NCBI GenBank assembly: GCA_964544305.1
Contig: CAZJAZ010000034.1
Location: 1-31,102, forward strand
DNA from: JAFDWI01 sp964544305
GTDB lineage: Bacteria; Actinomycetota; Acidimicrobiia; Acidimicrobiales; Iamiaceae
DNA length: 31,102 nt
Direction: 5' to 3'
Part shown: positions 7,691 to 16,071 of the stretch, piece after piece
Numbering within the stretch: position 1 is the first letter of the stretch
Layout of the letters: every line of letters starts with the position of its first letter
Program-made: the position numbers and the translations under genes
Notes under the pieces: generated by a model
The model's database searches: none
What the model was told of the DNA's origin: nothing
What the model saw: the letters and a program-made list of their open reading frames with translations, nothing else

Positions 7691-8557
7691 TCAGTCGCCG
7701 ATGGCTCGAAACCGCCGTAGTGCCAGGGGCATGCACACTGCCACGATGACCGCGCACCAGGCAATTGTGAGCGGAATGGCATGGGTGAGTTGCCACGAGC
7801 CGGTTGCGGGGATTCCCGTCGACAGCTCGCGCACGGCACCGACGATGGGGGTGAGCGGGTTCCATTCGCCGATGATGCGTGGGATGGTTTGCATGCCTTC
7901 GATGGGCACGAAAGTACCCGCGAGAAACGACAACGGCATGATGATCGCAAATCCAATGCCTTGGACTCCATCGGGGTTGCGAACAATCATGCCGATCAGC
8001 ACGCCGAACCAGGTGAAGGCGAACATGCCCAGCAGCAGTACACCGGCAAGACCCAGAGCCGAGCCAACGGTGAGGTTGGGACGCCAACCCACAGCGAAAC
8101 CAAGTGCGATCACAATTGTCATGCCAAGGAGTTGTTCAAGGAGTTGGCCGACCACCTGTGCCGTGATAGCCGACAATGGGTGGATCGGTAGCGAGCGGAA
8201 CCGGTCGACGACGCCCGATGAGAAGTCTGCTGCGGTTGCGACACCGGCACCCATGACGCCAAAACCTACGCTTTGGCCGATGAGACCGGGCAGTAGGAAA
8301 TCTTGGTACCGCATGCCTGGCACAGAGATCGCCGAACCGAATACGTAGACGAAAAGCAATGTGAACACCACCGGTTGGATAGTGACGTCGCTCAAGCGTT
8401 CGGGAACCTGTCGAATCGTGCGCAAGGATCGGCCGACGAGGAGCGCGGTCTCCGACAAGTAACGACGAAGTTGACTCGGACGAGGCGGAAGGGTCTCGAG
8501 GTCGTCGCCGAAAAGCGCGGCCGTTGGAGGGGCTCCTGGAGTGATAGTGATGGTCAT
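7691..8557 (-). CDS. ABC-2 type transporter permease (DrrB-like)
   Basis: A 288-residue membrane permease of the daunorubicin-resistance type. The ATG at 8557 has GGAG nine nt upstream, better than a TTG at 8572. A cytosolic N-terminus of about 45 residues leads to six hydrophobic segments typical of the ABC2_membrane family, including VVFTLLFVYVFGSAI, the FLLPGLIGQSV loop, VDRFRSLPIHPLSAI (coupling helix region) and FAIIMPLSFLAGTFVPIEGM. It should pair with the ATPase encoded 24 bp upstream to export a hydrophobic compound or lipid. The substrate is not known; the downstream carotenoid oxygenase raises the possibility of an apocarotenoid or carotenoid. Confidence 0.94.
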   Translation of the reverse strand: MTITITPGAPPTAALFGDDLETLPPRPSQLRRYLSETALLVGRSLRTIRQVPERLSDVTIQPVVFTLLFVYVFGSAISVPGMRYQDFLLPGLIGQSVGFGVMGAGVATAADFSSGVVDRFRSLPIHPLSAITAQVVGQLLEQLLGMTIVIALGFAVGWRPNLTVGSALGLAGVLLLGMFAFTWFGVLIGMIVRNPDGVQGIGFAIIMPLSFLAGTFVPIEGMQTIPRIIGEWNPLTPIVGAVRELSTGIPATGSWQLTHAIPLTIAWCAVIVAVCMPLALRRFRAIGD

Positions 8558-8581
8558 GGGCTGTAGCTCCAAATATCTGGT

Positions 8582-9538
8582 TCAGGCGGCGACGGAATTG
8601 GTTCGGGTGGCGTCGCCGGTGAGGGCGAGAAAGGCGTCGTCAAGCGTGGGGTGCCGCAGCGCGATCTCATCGACGGCAACGCCTGAGTGCCGCACGTGAG
8701 CGGAGATGGCATCGAGGTCGATGGTGGCTCTGGGTGCGGGAATTGAGGTCGTACGTGGTGCACTCGTGGCGATGAGATCGAACTGGTCGCGCAGTAATGC
8801 TTCGAGGCGTTGTTGTCCGGCGAGGTCGCTGGCGACAATGTCGACGCGTTGCCCGCCGATGCGTGCTTTGAGTTCACTTGGGCTTCCGGTTGCAATCGAT
8901 CTGCCGTGATCAATCAGCATGATTTGGTCGGCAAGCGCGTCGGCTTCTTCTAAATACTGGGTGGTAAGCAGCACGGTGACACCGGCTGAGACAAGCTCGG
9001 TGACCGTAGACCAGACGGTTGAACGACTGCGTGGGTCAAGTCCCGTTGTCGGTTCGTCAAGAACTAACAAGCGTGGTTTGACAACGAGCCCTGCCGCAAG
9101 GTCGACGCGACGCTTTTGGCCACCCGAGACATCCTTGACGCATTTATCGGCGAACTCGCCGATTTCAAGTCGGTCGATCAGGTTATTGGCAACCCTGCTT
9201 GCCCCGCCGCGTGAATAGCCACGTAGGTGTGCCATGAGGATGAGGTTGTTTCGGCAACTCAAGTTTTCTTCGAGTGCCGCGAACTGGCCGGTCAGTGCGA
9301 TGTCTAGGCGTACCGCATCCGCGTCAGCATTGACGTCGTTACCAAAGACGGTCGCCGAACCCGATGTTGGGTCGGTGAGCGTAGTGAGCATGCGAACGGT
9401 GGTTGTCTTGCCAGCACCATTTGGGCCAAGTAGTGCAAACACTTGACCAGCTTCGATTGACAGATCAATGTTGGATACGGCGGTGAAATCACCAAAACGC
9501 TTGGTGAGTCCGGTTGTGGTGACGGCGGGTTGCAACAT
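8582..9538 (-). CDS. ABC transporter ATP-binding protein (DrrA-like)
   Basis: A 318-residue ATPase of the DrrA subfamily. Walker A is GPNGAGKTT (about residues 38-46), the signature is VSGGQKRRVDLA, Walker B is LLVLDEPTTGLD, and the C-terminal extension of about 90 residues typical of DrrA follows. The ATG at 9538 has AAGGAG at a good distance; a longer frame to 9598 would run through the promoter region. It forms an exporter with the permease just downstream. The divergent TetR gene 88 bp away is the likely repressor, and the shared intergenic region carries a 13-bp direct repeat that could be its operator. Confidence 0.95.
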   Translation of the reverse strand: MLQPAVTTTGLTKRFGDFTAVSNIDLSIEAGQVFALLGPNGAGKTTTVRMLTTLTDPTSGSATVFGNDVNADADAVRLDIALTGQFAALEENLSCRNNLILMAHLRGYSRGGASRVANNLIDRLEIGEFADKCVKDVSGGQKRRVDLAAGLVVKPRLLVLDEPTTGLDPRSRSTVWSTVTELVSAGVTVLLTTQYLEEADALADQIMLIDHGRSIATGSPSELKARIGGQRVDIVASDLAGQQRLEALLRDQFDLIATSAPRTTSIPAPRATIDLDAISAHVRHSGVAVDEIALRHPTLDDAFLALTGDATRTNSVAA

Positions 9539-9559
9539 GAGAGCTCCTTCAAAACATAC

Positions 9560-9591
9560 TGACGCTAAAAAGATACAGTGACGGTAGAAAG
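9560..9591. promoter_or_regulatory. 13-bp direct repeat between DrrA and TetR genes
   Basis: TGACGCTAAAAAG (9560-9572) and TGACGGTAGAAAG (9579-9591) match at 11 of 13 positions with a 19-bp period. A small palindrome, AACT-AAA-AGTT (9597-9607), follows. They fill most of the 88-bp divergent promoter region, so binding of the TetR protein here is a reasonable inference. TetR operators are usually inverted repeats, so the direct repeat could instead serve another regulator. Confidence 0.4.
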
Positions 9592-9626
9592 AATGCAACT
9601 AAAAGTTTGTAGCGGACCGGTGAGCT

Positions 9627-10523
9627 ATGCTTCGGGGTATGCCCGACGAGGATCTGGCGCTCACGCCGGACGAGATCAAAGCCATCCGAGCGATGCTTCG
9701 TGACCCAAACGAGCCAAGAGAACTCGAGCAACCACTCGGACTCCGAGAACGCAAGAAGCGCGCCACGCGCCAATCGATTTCTGACACCGCAACCATGCTC
9801 TTTCTCACAAAGGGCTTTGATGAAGTACGGGTCACCGATGTCGCCGAGTTATGCGGCGTATCTGAAAAGACCGTGTACAACTACTTTCCGACGAAGGAGT
9901 CGTTGGTTCTTGATCGTGAAGATTCGATGATTGCGGCGGTGCGACGCGCCCTTGGGCCGGACGCACCCGAAGGGTCGCCGGTTGACGCATTCGTTGATGA
10001 ATTACTCGACGAGGTAACTCGAGCGTGTCGCAGTCAACAGCAGGCGAGTGATCAGCGGTGTGATTTTGCTGGCGTCAGTCGATTCCGAGCGCTCGTTGAT
10101 TCAAATCCATCGTTGCGAGCCGCACAACGCGACATGATGGAACGGATTCGCCAAGTCGCTACCGAGGAGCTCGCGGCGCGTGCCGGCGTCGATCCAGACG
10201 ATCCCGAACCCTATGTTGCAGCTACGGCAATTTGTGCACTTTGGGGTGTGATGTTCTCATCAATGGAGCGACAAGGTGCAAAACTTGGTGACAACAGTGA
10301 TGTGGTCATGGATGCAATCGCCGAGGACATTCGGCGTGCGGCACGTTTAATTGACACCGGACTGTGGTCGTTTGGATTGCAAGTGCAAGGTCGAACGAGC
10401 CAGCGCCAAGTCAAAGAGGCCGCGGCTGCAGCACGTGAGGCACGCATCCAAGTCATGGAGGCGGTCGCGGCAGCAAAGGATGCATGGTGGAAGATGACCG
10501 AAGAGATGCGTGCATTCCATGAA
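9627..10523 (+). CDS. TetR-family transcriptional regulator, 3' end lost in assembly gap
   Basis: The N-terminal helix-turn-helix is canonical (DVAELCGVSEKTVYNYFPTKESLV, about residues 72-96). At least 299 residues are encoded before the N run, far more than the usual ~200. The extra length is an N-terminal extension of about 45 residues and an Ala/Arg/Glu-rich helical C-terminal stretch (QVKEAAAAAREARIQVMEAV) that continues into the gap. Two ATG starts are possible, 9627 and 9639; neither has a strong ribosome site. Divergent placement against the drrAB-like genes suggests control of that exporter and of the carotenoid oxygenase. The ligand is unknown. Confidence 0.9.
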
Positions 10524-10623
10524 NNNNNNNNNNNNNNNNNNNNNNNNNNNNNNNNNNNNNNNNNNNNNNNNNNNNNNNNNNNNNNNNNNNNNNNNNNNNN
10601 NNNNNNNNNNNNNNNNNNNNNNN
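10524..10623. other. Assembly gap of 100 N
   Basis: Exactly 100 unknown bases separate the 3' ends of two convergent genes. The round length is the convention for a gap of unknown size, so missing sequence could be longer and could contain more genes. Any reading frame translated through it is not real evidence. Confidence 0.99.
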
Positions 10624-11408
10624 GACGGTCCAAACTCGTCTCGCTTGCCTCGCACGACCTCGACTGGACACTGCATTTCTCCGAGACGTTCAAAGGCTGT
10701 GCAGCTCGCTGCGGTGCGATAGACCCGTGATTCATTTTCGGGAAGACACGCGATGTGAACGGACCCATCCTCCCGGTCGACAAAGCCGGCTTCGACATAG
10801 CCGCGAAGGGCATCGGGGTGAAAAGTTGCCATTGGGGCTTTCGCCGCAAATGTCGTGGTCGCCTCGTTCCGAGACGCAAACGTGGCTCGCCGTCGAAGCG
10901 CACCTTCTGCCAGTGGATTTGGGGCATCGCCCATCACCTGGCGGATGTCAGGTGGAAAGACGATGGGTTCAAAAACCCAGATGCCAGCAAAGCTTCCGGG
11001 CCGGGCGAGTTCGGCGAGGAGCAGTGCCGCGCCGCCCATGGAATGCCCGATACCAACCGGCCGTGTCGTTGTGGTCGACCAACTCAATGCGTCGAGTGTC
11101 GCCAAAACGTCATCCGCGAATTGATCCCATGACAAGTCCGCATCATGAGAAGCAGCCGAGCCCCCGTGTGCCCGAAAATCCAGTGCAACGACATGCGCAA
11201 CGTTGAGTGCTGCCGCAAGTGGCCGCCATGTGAGACCATTGAAACCAGTGGCGTGTGCTGCCAGGACAGGGTAACCAACTCCTCCGAGGTCGTGAAGCGC
11301 GAGGGAGATGCCGTGGGTGCTTGGTGCGCGTGAGGGAATCGAATCTGCTTGGTTCACGCCTCCATGGTGGCGGGTGAAGGGCCGTGCGCGAGCATTGGCC
11401 GCGTCCAC
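10624..11408 (-). CDS. Alpha/beta hydrolase, 3' truncated by gap
   Basis: About 261 residues of an alpha/beta-hydrolase fold are visible. The oxyanion region HATGFNGLTW, the strand-turn VALDFRAHGGS and the nucleophile elbow GHSMGG (Ser123) are clear; the PVEVVRGKRDEFGP segment that should carry the acid residue is the last thing before the gap, and the catalytic His is not seen. It probably hydrolyses a small ester, lactone or similar. The ATG at 11408 lies 12 nt after the upstream stop but lacks a clear ribosome site; a GTG at 11357 follows a GGAGG that is too close, so the start is uncertain. It is likely co-transcribed with the alkylsulfatase-like gene. Confidence 0.9.
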
Positions 11409-11420
11409 AATGCAGTTGAT

Positions 11421-12698
11421 TCAGTCAGATTGGGATTGAACGATCTCATCAGAGTCTCGCGCGGCAGCGTTGTAGATGCCTTTGGCCATGAGCGACGTTT
11501 CTGCTTCGGCGCGTGCACGCAAGAGCTCGGCGCGAGCCAAGTGGATGTCCCGATCTTGGGGTGCCGCGAGGCCAGCCAACTCAATGAGATTACCAGCGAG
11601 ACGATGATCGCCACTTGCCGCAATGGCTTGCGCTCGTTCGGCAAGTTTGGCTGCGCCACCGGCCAATTGGGCGATTTCGGTGGCGACTTGGGCGTCGGGG
11701 GCCGGTTTGAGGCGTGATGGGTTCCCGTCATACCAGCCGCCGTAGAGTCGCCAAATGTTGCGCACAATGAACTCGGGTTCGTCGTAAATGGGCTGGAGAT
11801 ATGGCTGGGAACGCAAGCGATCTGGAACGGTGACCGCGTGCAGAATCTCATCGAGGCGTGCGCCCTCGTTCATGAGAGCCAAGGTCTGGTCAACGAGCGC
11901 ATCTAAGAGATCGGCCGTGTCAGTGAGCGCTGCAACCACAATGTGCTCACCCACAATGGGAAGACCGTGTCCAGGTAGGAGAACTTCCGGTCGGAGGGCG
12001 GCCATCGTGCGCAGTGCCACTGCCCAGTCACGGGCGTAGCGCTGTACCTTCTGCGGATTGCCCGCGTTGGGAACACACCAAATGAACAAGTCGCCGGTAC
12101 AAAGTGTGCGTCGCTCGGGCACCCAAACCCAGGTGTGGTCGTCGGTTTCGCCGCGTGCATGATGGAGTTGAATCGTGACGTCACCGATGTGTGCGTCAAG
12201 ACGGTCGACAAACGTGTCATCTGGATTGCGATAATCCGTGGGCCACTGCAATCCCGGAATGGAAAACTGGCGGCGGTTGATTGCGGCGTTATACCCAGCA
12301 GTGAGACAGTACCGATCAAATCGAGGATTGACGGCTTCATGGGCGTAAACCCTTGGGCGTGGCCGACCCTTTGCGTCGGCTTCGGCATCGAATGTTGCGG
12401 TGCCCATGACGTGGTCAATGTGGCCGTGGGTGTAGACCGCGGCAGCGATCGGATTGGAGCGCCAACTGCGAATCAGCTCACAGATCTTGTCGCCCGCCAT
12501 GGGGCCGCCCGTGTCGACCAGAACAAGACCGTCGCCGGTGTCAAGCGCTGCGACATTGGCGAAGGACGACACCGCGCCGACCCCGTCGGCAACCTCTTCA
12601 ATTTCTCCGTAGGCCGTGAAGGGATGTTCATTCTCGACTGTTACTGGCGTGCTACTCGCCAGCACACGTCGGCTGCGATCGGTGAGGGTCTCGGACAT
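11421..12698 (-). CDS. Alkylsulfatase-like metallo-beta-lactamase-fold hydrolase
   Basis: A 425-residue MBL-fold enzyme. The zinc motif HGHIDH (about residues 91-96) is intact, with further ligand-like positions in HHARGETDDHTW, CTGDLFIW and LLPGHG. The C-terminal part, from YDEPEFIVRNIWRLYGGWYDGNP onward, matches the alkyl-sulfatase dimerisation domain of SdsA1/BDS1-type enzymes, but the last SCP2-like domain of the long sulfatases is absent. No signal peptide is visible. It may cleave alkyl sulfates or a related ester, giving an alcohol. The ATG at 12698 has GGAGG 4 nt upstream. Its own promoter should lie in 12699-12835. Confidence 0.92.
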   Translation of the reverse strand: MSETLTDRSRRVLASSTPVTVENEHPFTAYGEIEEVADGVGAVSSFANVAALDTGDGLVLVDTGGPMAGDKICELIRSWRSNPIAAAVYTHGHIDHVMGTATFDAEADAKGRPRPRVYAHEAVNPRFDRYCLTAGYNAAINRRQFSIPGLQWPTDYRNPDDTFVDRLDAHIGDVTIQLHHARGETDDHTWVWVPERRTLCTGDLFIWCVPNAGNPQKVQRYARDWAVALRTMAALRPEVLLPGHGLPIVGEHIVVAALTDTADLLDALVDQTLALMNEGARLDEILHAVTVPDRLRSQPYLQPIYDEPEFIVRNIWRLYGGWYDGNPSRLKPAPDAQVATEIAQLAGGAAKLAERAQAIAASGDHRLAGNLIELAGLAAPQDRDIHLARAELLRARAEAETSLMAKGIYNAAARDSDEIVQSQSD

Positions 12699-12795
12699 TC
12701 GGCCTCCAGTCATTGGTCTAACTAATGCGAGTCAGACTATCACAACATTCTGGACGTTTGTCGCGAATCCGCACGCGGGAAACGACAGGTGACCT

Positions 12796-12830
12796 TTCTG
12801 GCGGTCAGATCCTCAGATGAGCGGCCAGAA
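12796..12830 (-). terminator. Possible hairpin terminator after the SDR gene
   Basis: TTCTGGC (12796-12802) and GCCAGAA (12824-12830) are perfectly inverted with a 21-nt loop that holds TCAGAT twice. The element begins 5 nt after the SDR stop. It has no U tract, as is common for actinobacterial terminators, so the call rests on position and symmetry. Confidence 0.35.
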
Positions 12831-12835
12831 GCGGA

Positions 12836-13732
12836 TCAGCCGAGAGACGACATCGTCTTCATAAGCTCTTCGTTTAGGTTTGCCGGCACCGAGTAGCCAT
12901 CTTCATTGCGGATCGCATCGAAGTGGTCACGAATGTCTTCCGCAGTCAGATCACCAGTGTTCGAATAACCATTCGTAACCCCAATGAAAATGCGCGCCAC
13001 GTGTCCGGCACCAACCGAATACACCTCACCCGAAACCGGCACGTCTTCATGCACGAGCCAAGCAACGAGTGGCGACACGTACTCGGGAGCGAAACGGTCG
13101 ACGAGGTCACCCATGAGATCTTCGGTCATGCGAGATTTCGCGACCGGCGCGATCGCGTTGGCCTTGATGTTGTTCTTCGCGCCTTCGACCGCGAGTACCC
13201 GAGTAAAGCCCACCAACCCCATCTTTGCTGCGCCATAATTTGTTTGGCCGAAATTGCCAAAGATGCCAGCCGCAGATGCGGTAGAAAGAATGCGGCCATA
13301 CTTCTGCTCGCGCATGTGCACATAGGCGGGTTGGGTCACGTTAAACGCCCCACGCAAGTGCACGTCCAGAACCGGGTCAACCAGGTCAGGGGTCATGTTG
13401 TGGAACGACTTGTCGCGCAAGATTCCCGCATTGTTGATGACGATGTCGATCCGACCGTAGGTGTCAATTGCACTTTGAACGATTGCCGCGCCACCTTCCG
13501 GCGTTGCAACCGAATCATGATTTGCCACAGCTTCGCCGCCCGCGGCTTTGATCTCGTCCACTACTTTTTGTGCGGCAGACGCGTCCGAACCGGTGCCATC
13601 CATTGAACCGCCAAGGTCGTTCACGACAATCAGCGCGCCACGCTTGGCAAGCTCAAGAGCATGGCTGCGGCCAAGGCCGCCGCCTGCGCCGGTGATGATT
13701 GCGACCTTGCCATCGAATCCGAGATCGGCCAT
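12836..13732 (-). CDS. SDR oxidoreductase, MFE-2-type 3-hydroxyacyl-CoA dehydrogenase-like
   Basis: A 298-residue short-chain dehydrogenase. The cofactor motif is TGAGGGLG (residues 14-21), followed by VVNDLGG, the NNAG motif (100-103), the catalytic serine region STASAAG and YxxxK (Tyr166, Lys170). The long form with a C-terminal extension of about 50 residues (VARIFIGVTNGY onward) and the phrase NDLGG resemble the hydroxyacyl-CoA dehydrogenase part of peroxisomal multifunctional enzyme type 2 and its actinobacterial homologues, used in fatty-acid or sterol side-chain oxidation. The ATG at 13732 has AAGGAG 6 nt upstream. It is divergent from the PBP gene. Confidence 0.93.
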   Translation of the reverse strand: MADLGFDGKVAIITGAGGGLGRSHALELAKRGALIVVNDLGGSMDGTGSDASAAQKVVDEIKAAGGEAVANHDSVATPEGGAAIVQSAIDTYGRIDIVINNAGILRDKSFHNMTPDLVDPVLDVHLRGAFNVTQPAYVHMREQKYGRILSTASAAGIFGNFGQTNYGAAKMGLVGFTRVLAVEGAKNNIKANAIAPVAKSRMTEDLMGDLVDRFAPEYVSPLVAWLVHEDVPVSGEVYSVGAGHVARIFIGVTNGYSNTGDLTAEDIRDHFDAIRNEDGYSVPANLNEELMKTMSSLG

Positions 13733-13748
13733 GTGATACTCCTTGAAA

Positions 13749-13780
13749 AGGTTGAATGCCGTGGTGAGGCAAATCAACCT
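13749..13780. promoter_or_regulatory. Inverted repeat in the SDR/PBP divergent region
   Basis: AGGTTGA (13749-13755) and TCAACCT (13774-13780) form a perfect 7-bp dyad with an 18-bp spacer, located just upstream of the SDR ribosome site. On the minus strand the arms also frame TTGATT and CAACCT at a 17-bp spacing, so the dyad would overlay a promoter. An operator for an SDR regulator is plausible; no regulator gene is adjacent. Confidence 0.35.
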
Positions 13781-13833
13781 AATCGCAACCGTTCCGATGT
13801 CGAAGAATTGGAAACCGGTAGAATCAATCCACT

Positions 13834-16056
13834 GTGCGTGTTCTCGGTCGGTCCTTCCTGCAACTGCTTCGGCTCGCGTGCATTGTTGTTGTGGGCGTGG
13901 CAACCATGGTTGGGGCCACGATCGGCATGGGCCCAGCGTTTACCAGTGTGTCGAAAAGCGCTTCTTCTTTGAGTTCGTCAATCCAATTGCCTCCACTTGG
14001 AGGCGTCTCCTACCTCTACGATCGACATGGCAAGTTGCAATTGAGCTTCAACCGCAAGATCCGCTCAGAAGTTCCCATTGAGCAGGTTTCGACCCCCGTG
14101 ATCGAGTCAATCCTTGCCGTTGAAGACAGTGATTTCTACAGACGTGGCCCAGTTGATGCTCGGTCCATCCTTCGTGCGCTCCAAGCAAACGTTTCTGGTG
14201 GTGGCGTCGAACAAGGCGGATCAACGATTACCCAACAGGTGGTCAAGAAGGGAGTTGTTGGCTCGAAGCGGAACGTCAACCGAAAGTTGCGCGAAGCCCG
14301 CCTCGCCGCCGTACTCGAAGACCAGATGACCAAAGATGAAATTCTTGAGTACTACCTCAACCTGATCTACCTCGGGAACAACATTTATGGCGTCCAAGCA
14401 GCGGCCCAAACCTATTGGGGGAAGGACGTGTCCGAACTTGATTGGGCACAAGGGGCACTTATTGCGGCACTTATTCGAAACCCAAACGGTTACGACCCGA
14501 TCGCGCACCCAGAACGGGCGCGCGAACAGCGGGGGCTCGCCCTAAAACGACTTGTCGCAACTGGGCGGATCAGCCAAGAAGTCGCAGATCTTGCGAATCT
14601 TGAGCCATTGCCTACGAAACTCACCAAGACCGTCCCACAATTGGATTACTTCGTCGAGCAAGTCCGTCGCATGTTGTTGAACAAAGACGGCACGTATAAC
14701 AACCTTCCCATTGGTACAGCTTTGGGGCGCACGTACGCGCAGCGTGCTGCCAAGCTGTACGGCGGTGGCTTGCGCATTTTTACGACCTACGACCCTGCCA
14801 TGCAACAGATGGCATTGCAGGCACGGCAATCGACTGTTCCAGGTATCCAACCCGATGGCCGAATCCCACGAACGGCACCCGATGGCAGTCAGCGATGGGC
14901 CACACAAACGATCACGTCGGTGGTGCCAGCAACCGGGGCGGTACGTGTTCTCCTTGGTGGACCAACATATTCGAAGTCGTCTCAGGTCAATATCGCGACG
15001 GGTCACGCCACAAACCCTGGATCAACGTTCAAATCCTTTGTGCTCGCGGCGCTCTTTGATCGCGGCTATGTGCCGGATGATGTTGTGAATGGCTCAAGCC
15101 CGTGCGTCCTCGCCGCAGACGATCCAAATTACGTCAACCCCACTCGCACGACCGAAGGTGAAACCGCACACTCGTACCACAACTACAACGGCGAAGGCGG
15201 TGGTGTGGGGACAATCAAGATGCAAACGCTCACATCATCAAACTGCGGTTTTGCGCGGCTTGGTCAAATCGTCGGCTTACGTCACGTCATCGATAAGGCA
15301 AAATCCATGGGACTCGCAAATGAAGTGTGGAATGCGCCCGATCCACTTGGTGAACACCCCAACACGTTGAACCCGTACAGTGTGCAGCTCGCGTACGGGG
15401 GAGCAATTGGAGTGAGCTCACTAGAAATGGCCGGCGCATACGCAACATTTGCCAACGATGGCGTATTCAACCAGCCGTATCTCGTGGATCGCATAGAAGA
15501 TGCGTCGGGCAATGTCATCTGGTCACACAAACTTCGACCACACCGAGTGATGAGCATGCAGGCTGCCCGTTTGGTCAACCAAGTGTTAGAAGCAAATGTG
15601 CAAGGAGGCACAGGCACCGGTGCACGGCTCAATAGTCAACCGGCTGCAGGCAAGACCGGAACCTCCGACGGGCCATACGACCTGTGGTTTGCCGGATATA
15701 CACCCCAGCTGGCAACAACAGTGTGGATCGGAAGCACAGACAAGCCATTCATCGTGTACCCAGGTGGCACCGGCGGGGCGTACTCAGCCCGAACATGGCG
15801 TTCGTTCATGAACGATGCGCTTGCAAATCAACCGGTGGTGGATTTCACGTCCCCAGAGGCCACACGCCGTGGGGTGCGCCTTGCGATCGGCCCAGACGAC
15901 GGCATGCGATTCGAGGATCGTTCGGATCGACGGGAACTTCTTGCTACCGCTCCAAGTCCGCCGACGACCGTGCCCCAAAATCGCGGTCAATTGTCGACGA
16001 CCCCGACGACAAGTCCACCGACAACAAGTCCACCCGTGACCGCCTATGTACCCTGA
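13834..16056 (+). CDS. Class A penicillin-binding protein (transglycosylase/transpeptidase)
   Basis: A 740-residue bifunctional peptidoglycan synthase. An N-terminal membrane anchor (LLRLACIVVVGVATMVGATI, residues 11-30) leads to the GT51 glycosyltransferase with the catalytic EDSDF (Glu97) and GGSTITQQ (128-135). The transpeptidase domain has STFK (Ser397, Lys400), SSN (468-470) and KTGT (607-610). It ends in a Pro/Thr/Ser-rich tail of about 45 residues, typical of surface-exposed actinobacterial PBPs. The start is a GTG at 13834 without a strong ribosome site, so a small shift is possible. It builds the cell wall outside the membrane. The next gene begins 15 bp after its stop. Confidence 0.96.
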   Translation: MRVLGRSFLQLLRLACIVVVGVATMVGATIGMGPAFTSVSKSASSLSSSIQLPPLGGVSYLYDRHGKLQLSFNRKIRSEVPIEQVSTPVIESILAVEDSDFYRRGPVDARSILRALQANVSGGGVEQGGSTITQQVVKKGVVGSKRNVNRKLREARLAAVLEDQMTKDEILEYYLNLIYLGNNIYGVQAAAQTYWGKDVSELDWAQGALIAALIRNPNGYDPIAHPERAREQRGLALKRLVATGRISQEVADLANLEPLPTKLTKTVPQLDYFVEQVRRMLLNKDGTYNNLPIGTALGRTYAQRAAKLYGGGLRIFTTYDPAMQQMALQARQSTVPGIQPDGRIPRTAPDGSQRWATQTITSVVPATGAVRVLLGGPTYSKSSQVNIATGHATNPGSTFKSFVLAALFDRGYVPDDVVNGSSPCVLAADDPNYVNPTRTTEGETAHSYHNYNGEGGGVGTIKMQTLTSSNCGFARLGQIVGLRHVIDKAKSMGLANEVWNAPDPLGEHPNTLNPYSVQLAYGGAIGVSSLEMAGAYATFANDGVFNQPYLVDRIEDASGNVIWSHKLRPHRVMSMQAARLVNQVLEANVQGGTGTGARLNSQPAAGKTGTSDGPYDLWFAGYTPQLATTVWIGSTDKPFIVYPGGTGGAYSARTWRSFMNDALANQPVVDFTSPEATRRGVRLAIGPDDGMRFEDRSDRRELLATAPSPPTTVPQNRGQLSTTPTTSPPTTSPPVTAYVP

Positions 16057-16071
16057 ACACAGGATAAGACG

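Noticed and set aside
7608..8087. N-terminal extension of the carotenoid oxygenase frame by 160 residues
   Set aside because: It overlaps the DrrB-like permease gene, has His/Arg/Cys-rich shadow composition, and the ATG at 7607 has a good ribosome site and the proper family N-terminus.
7542..8348. Plus-strand open frame of 268 codons
   Set aside because: Antisense to the DrrB permease and the oxygenase start; composition is Met/Pro/Thr-rich with no recognisable fold.
10347..11408. Single 353-codon frame running through the N block
   Set aside because: The N run is passed through only because unknown bases hide stops; the part beyond the gap is antisense to the TetR gene.
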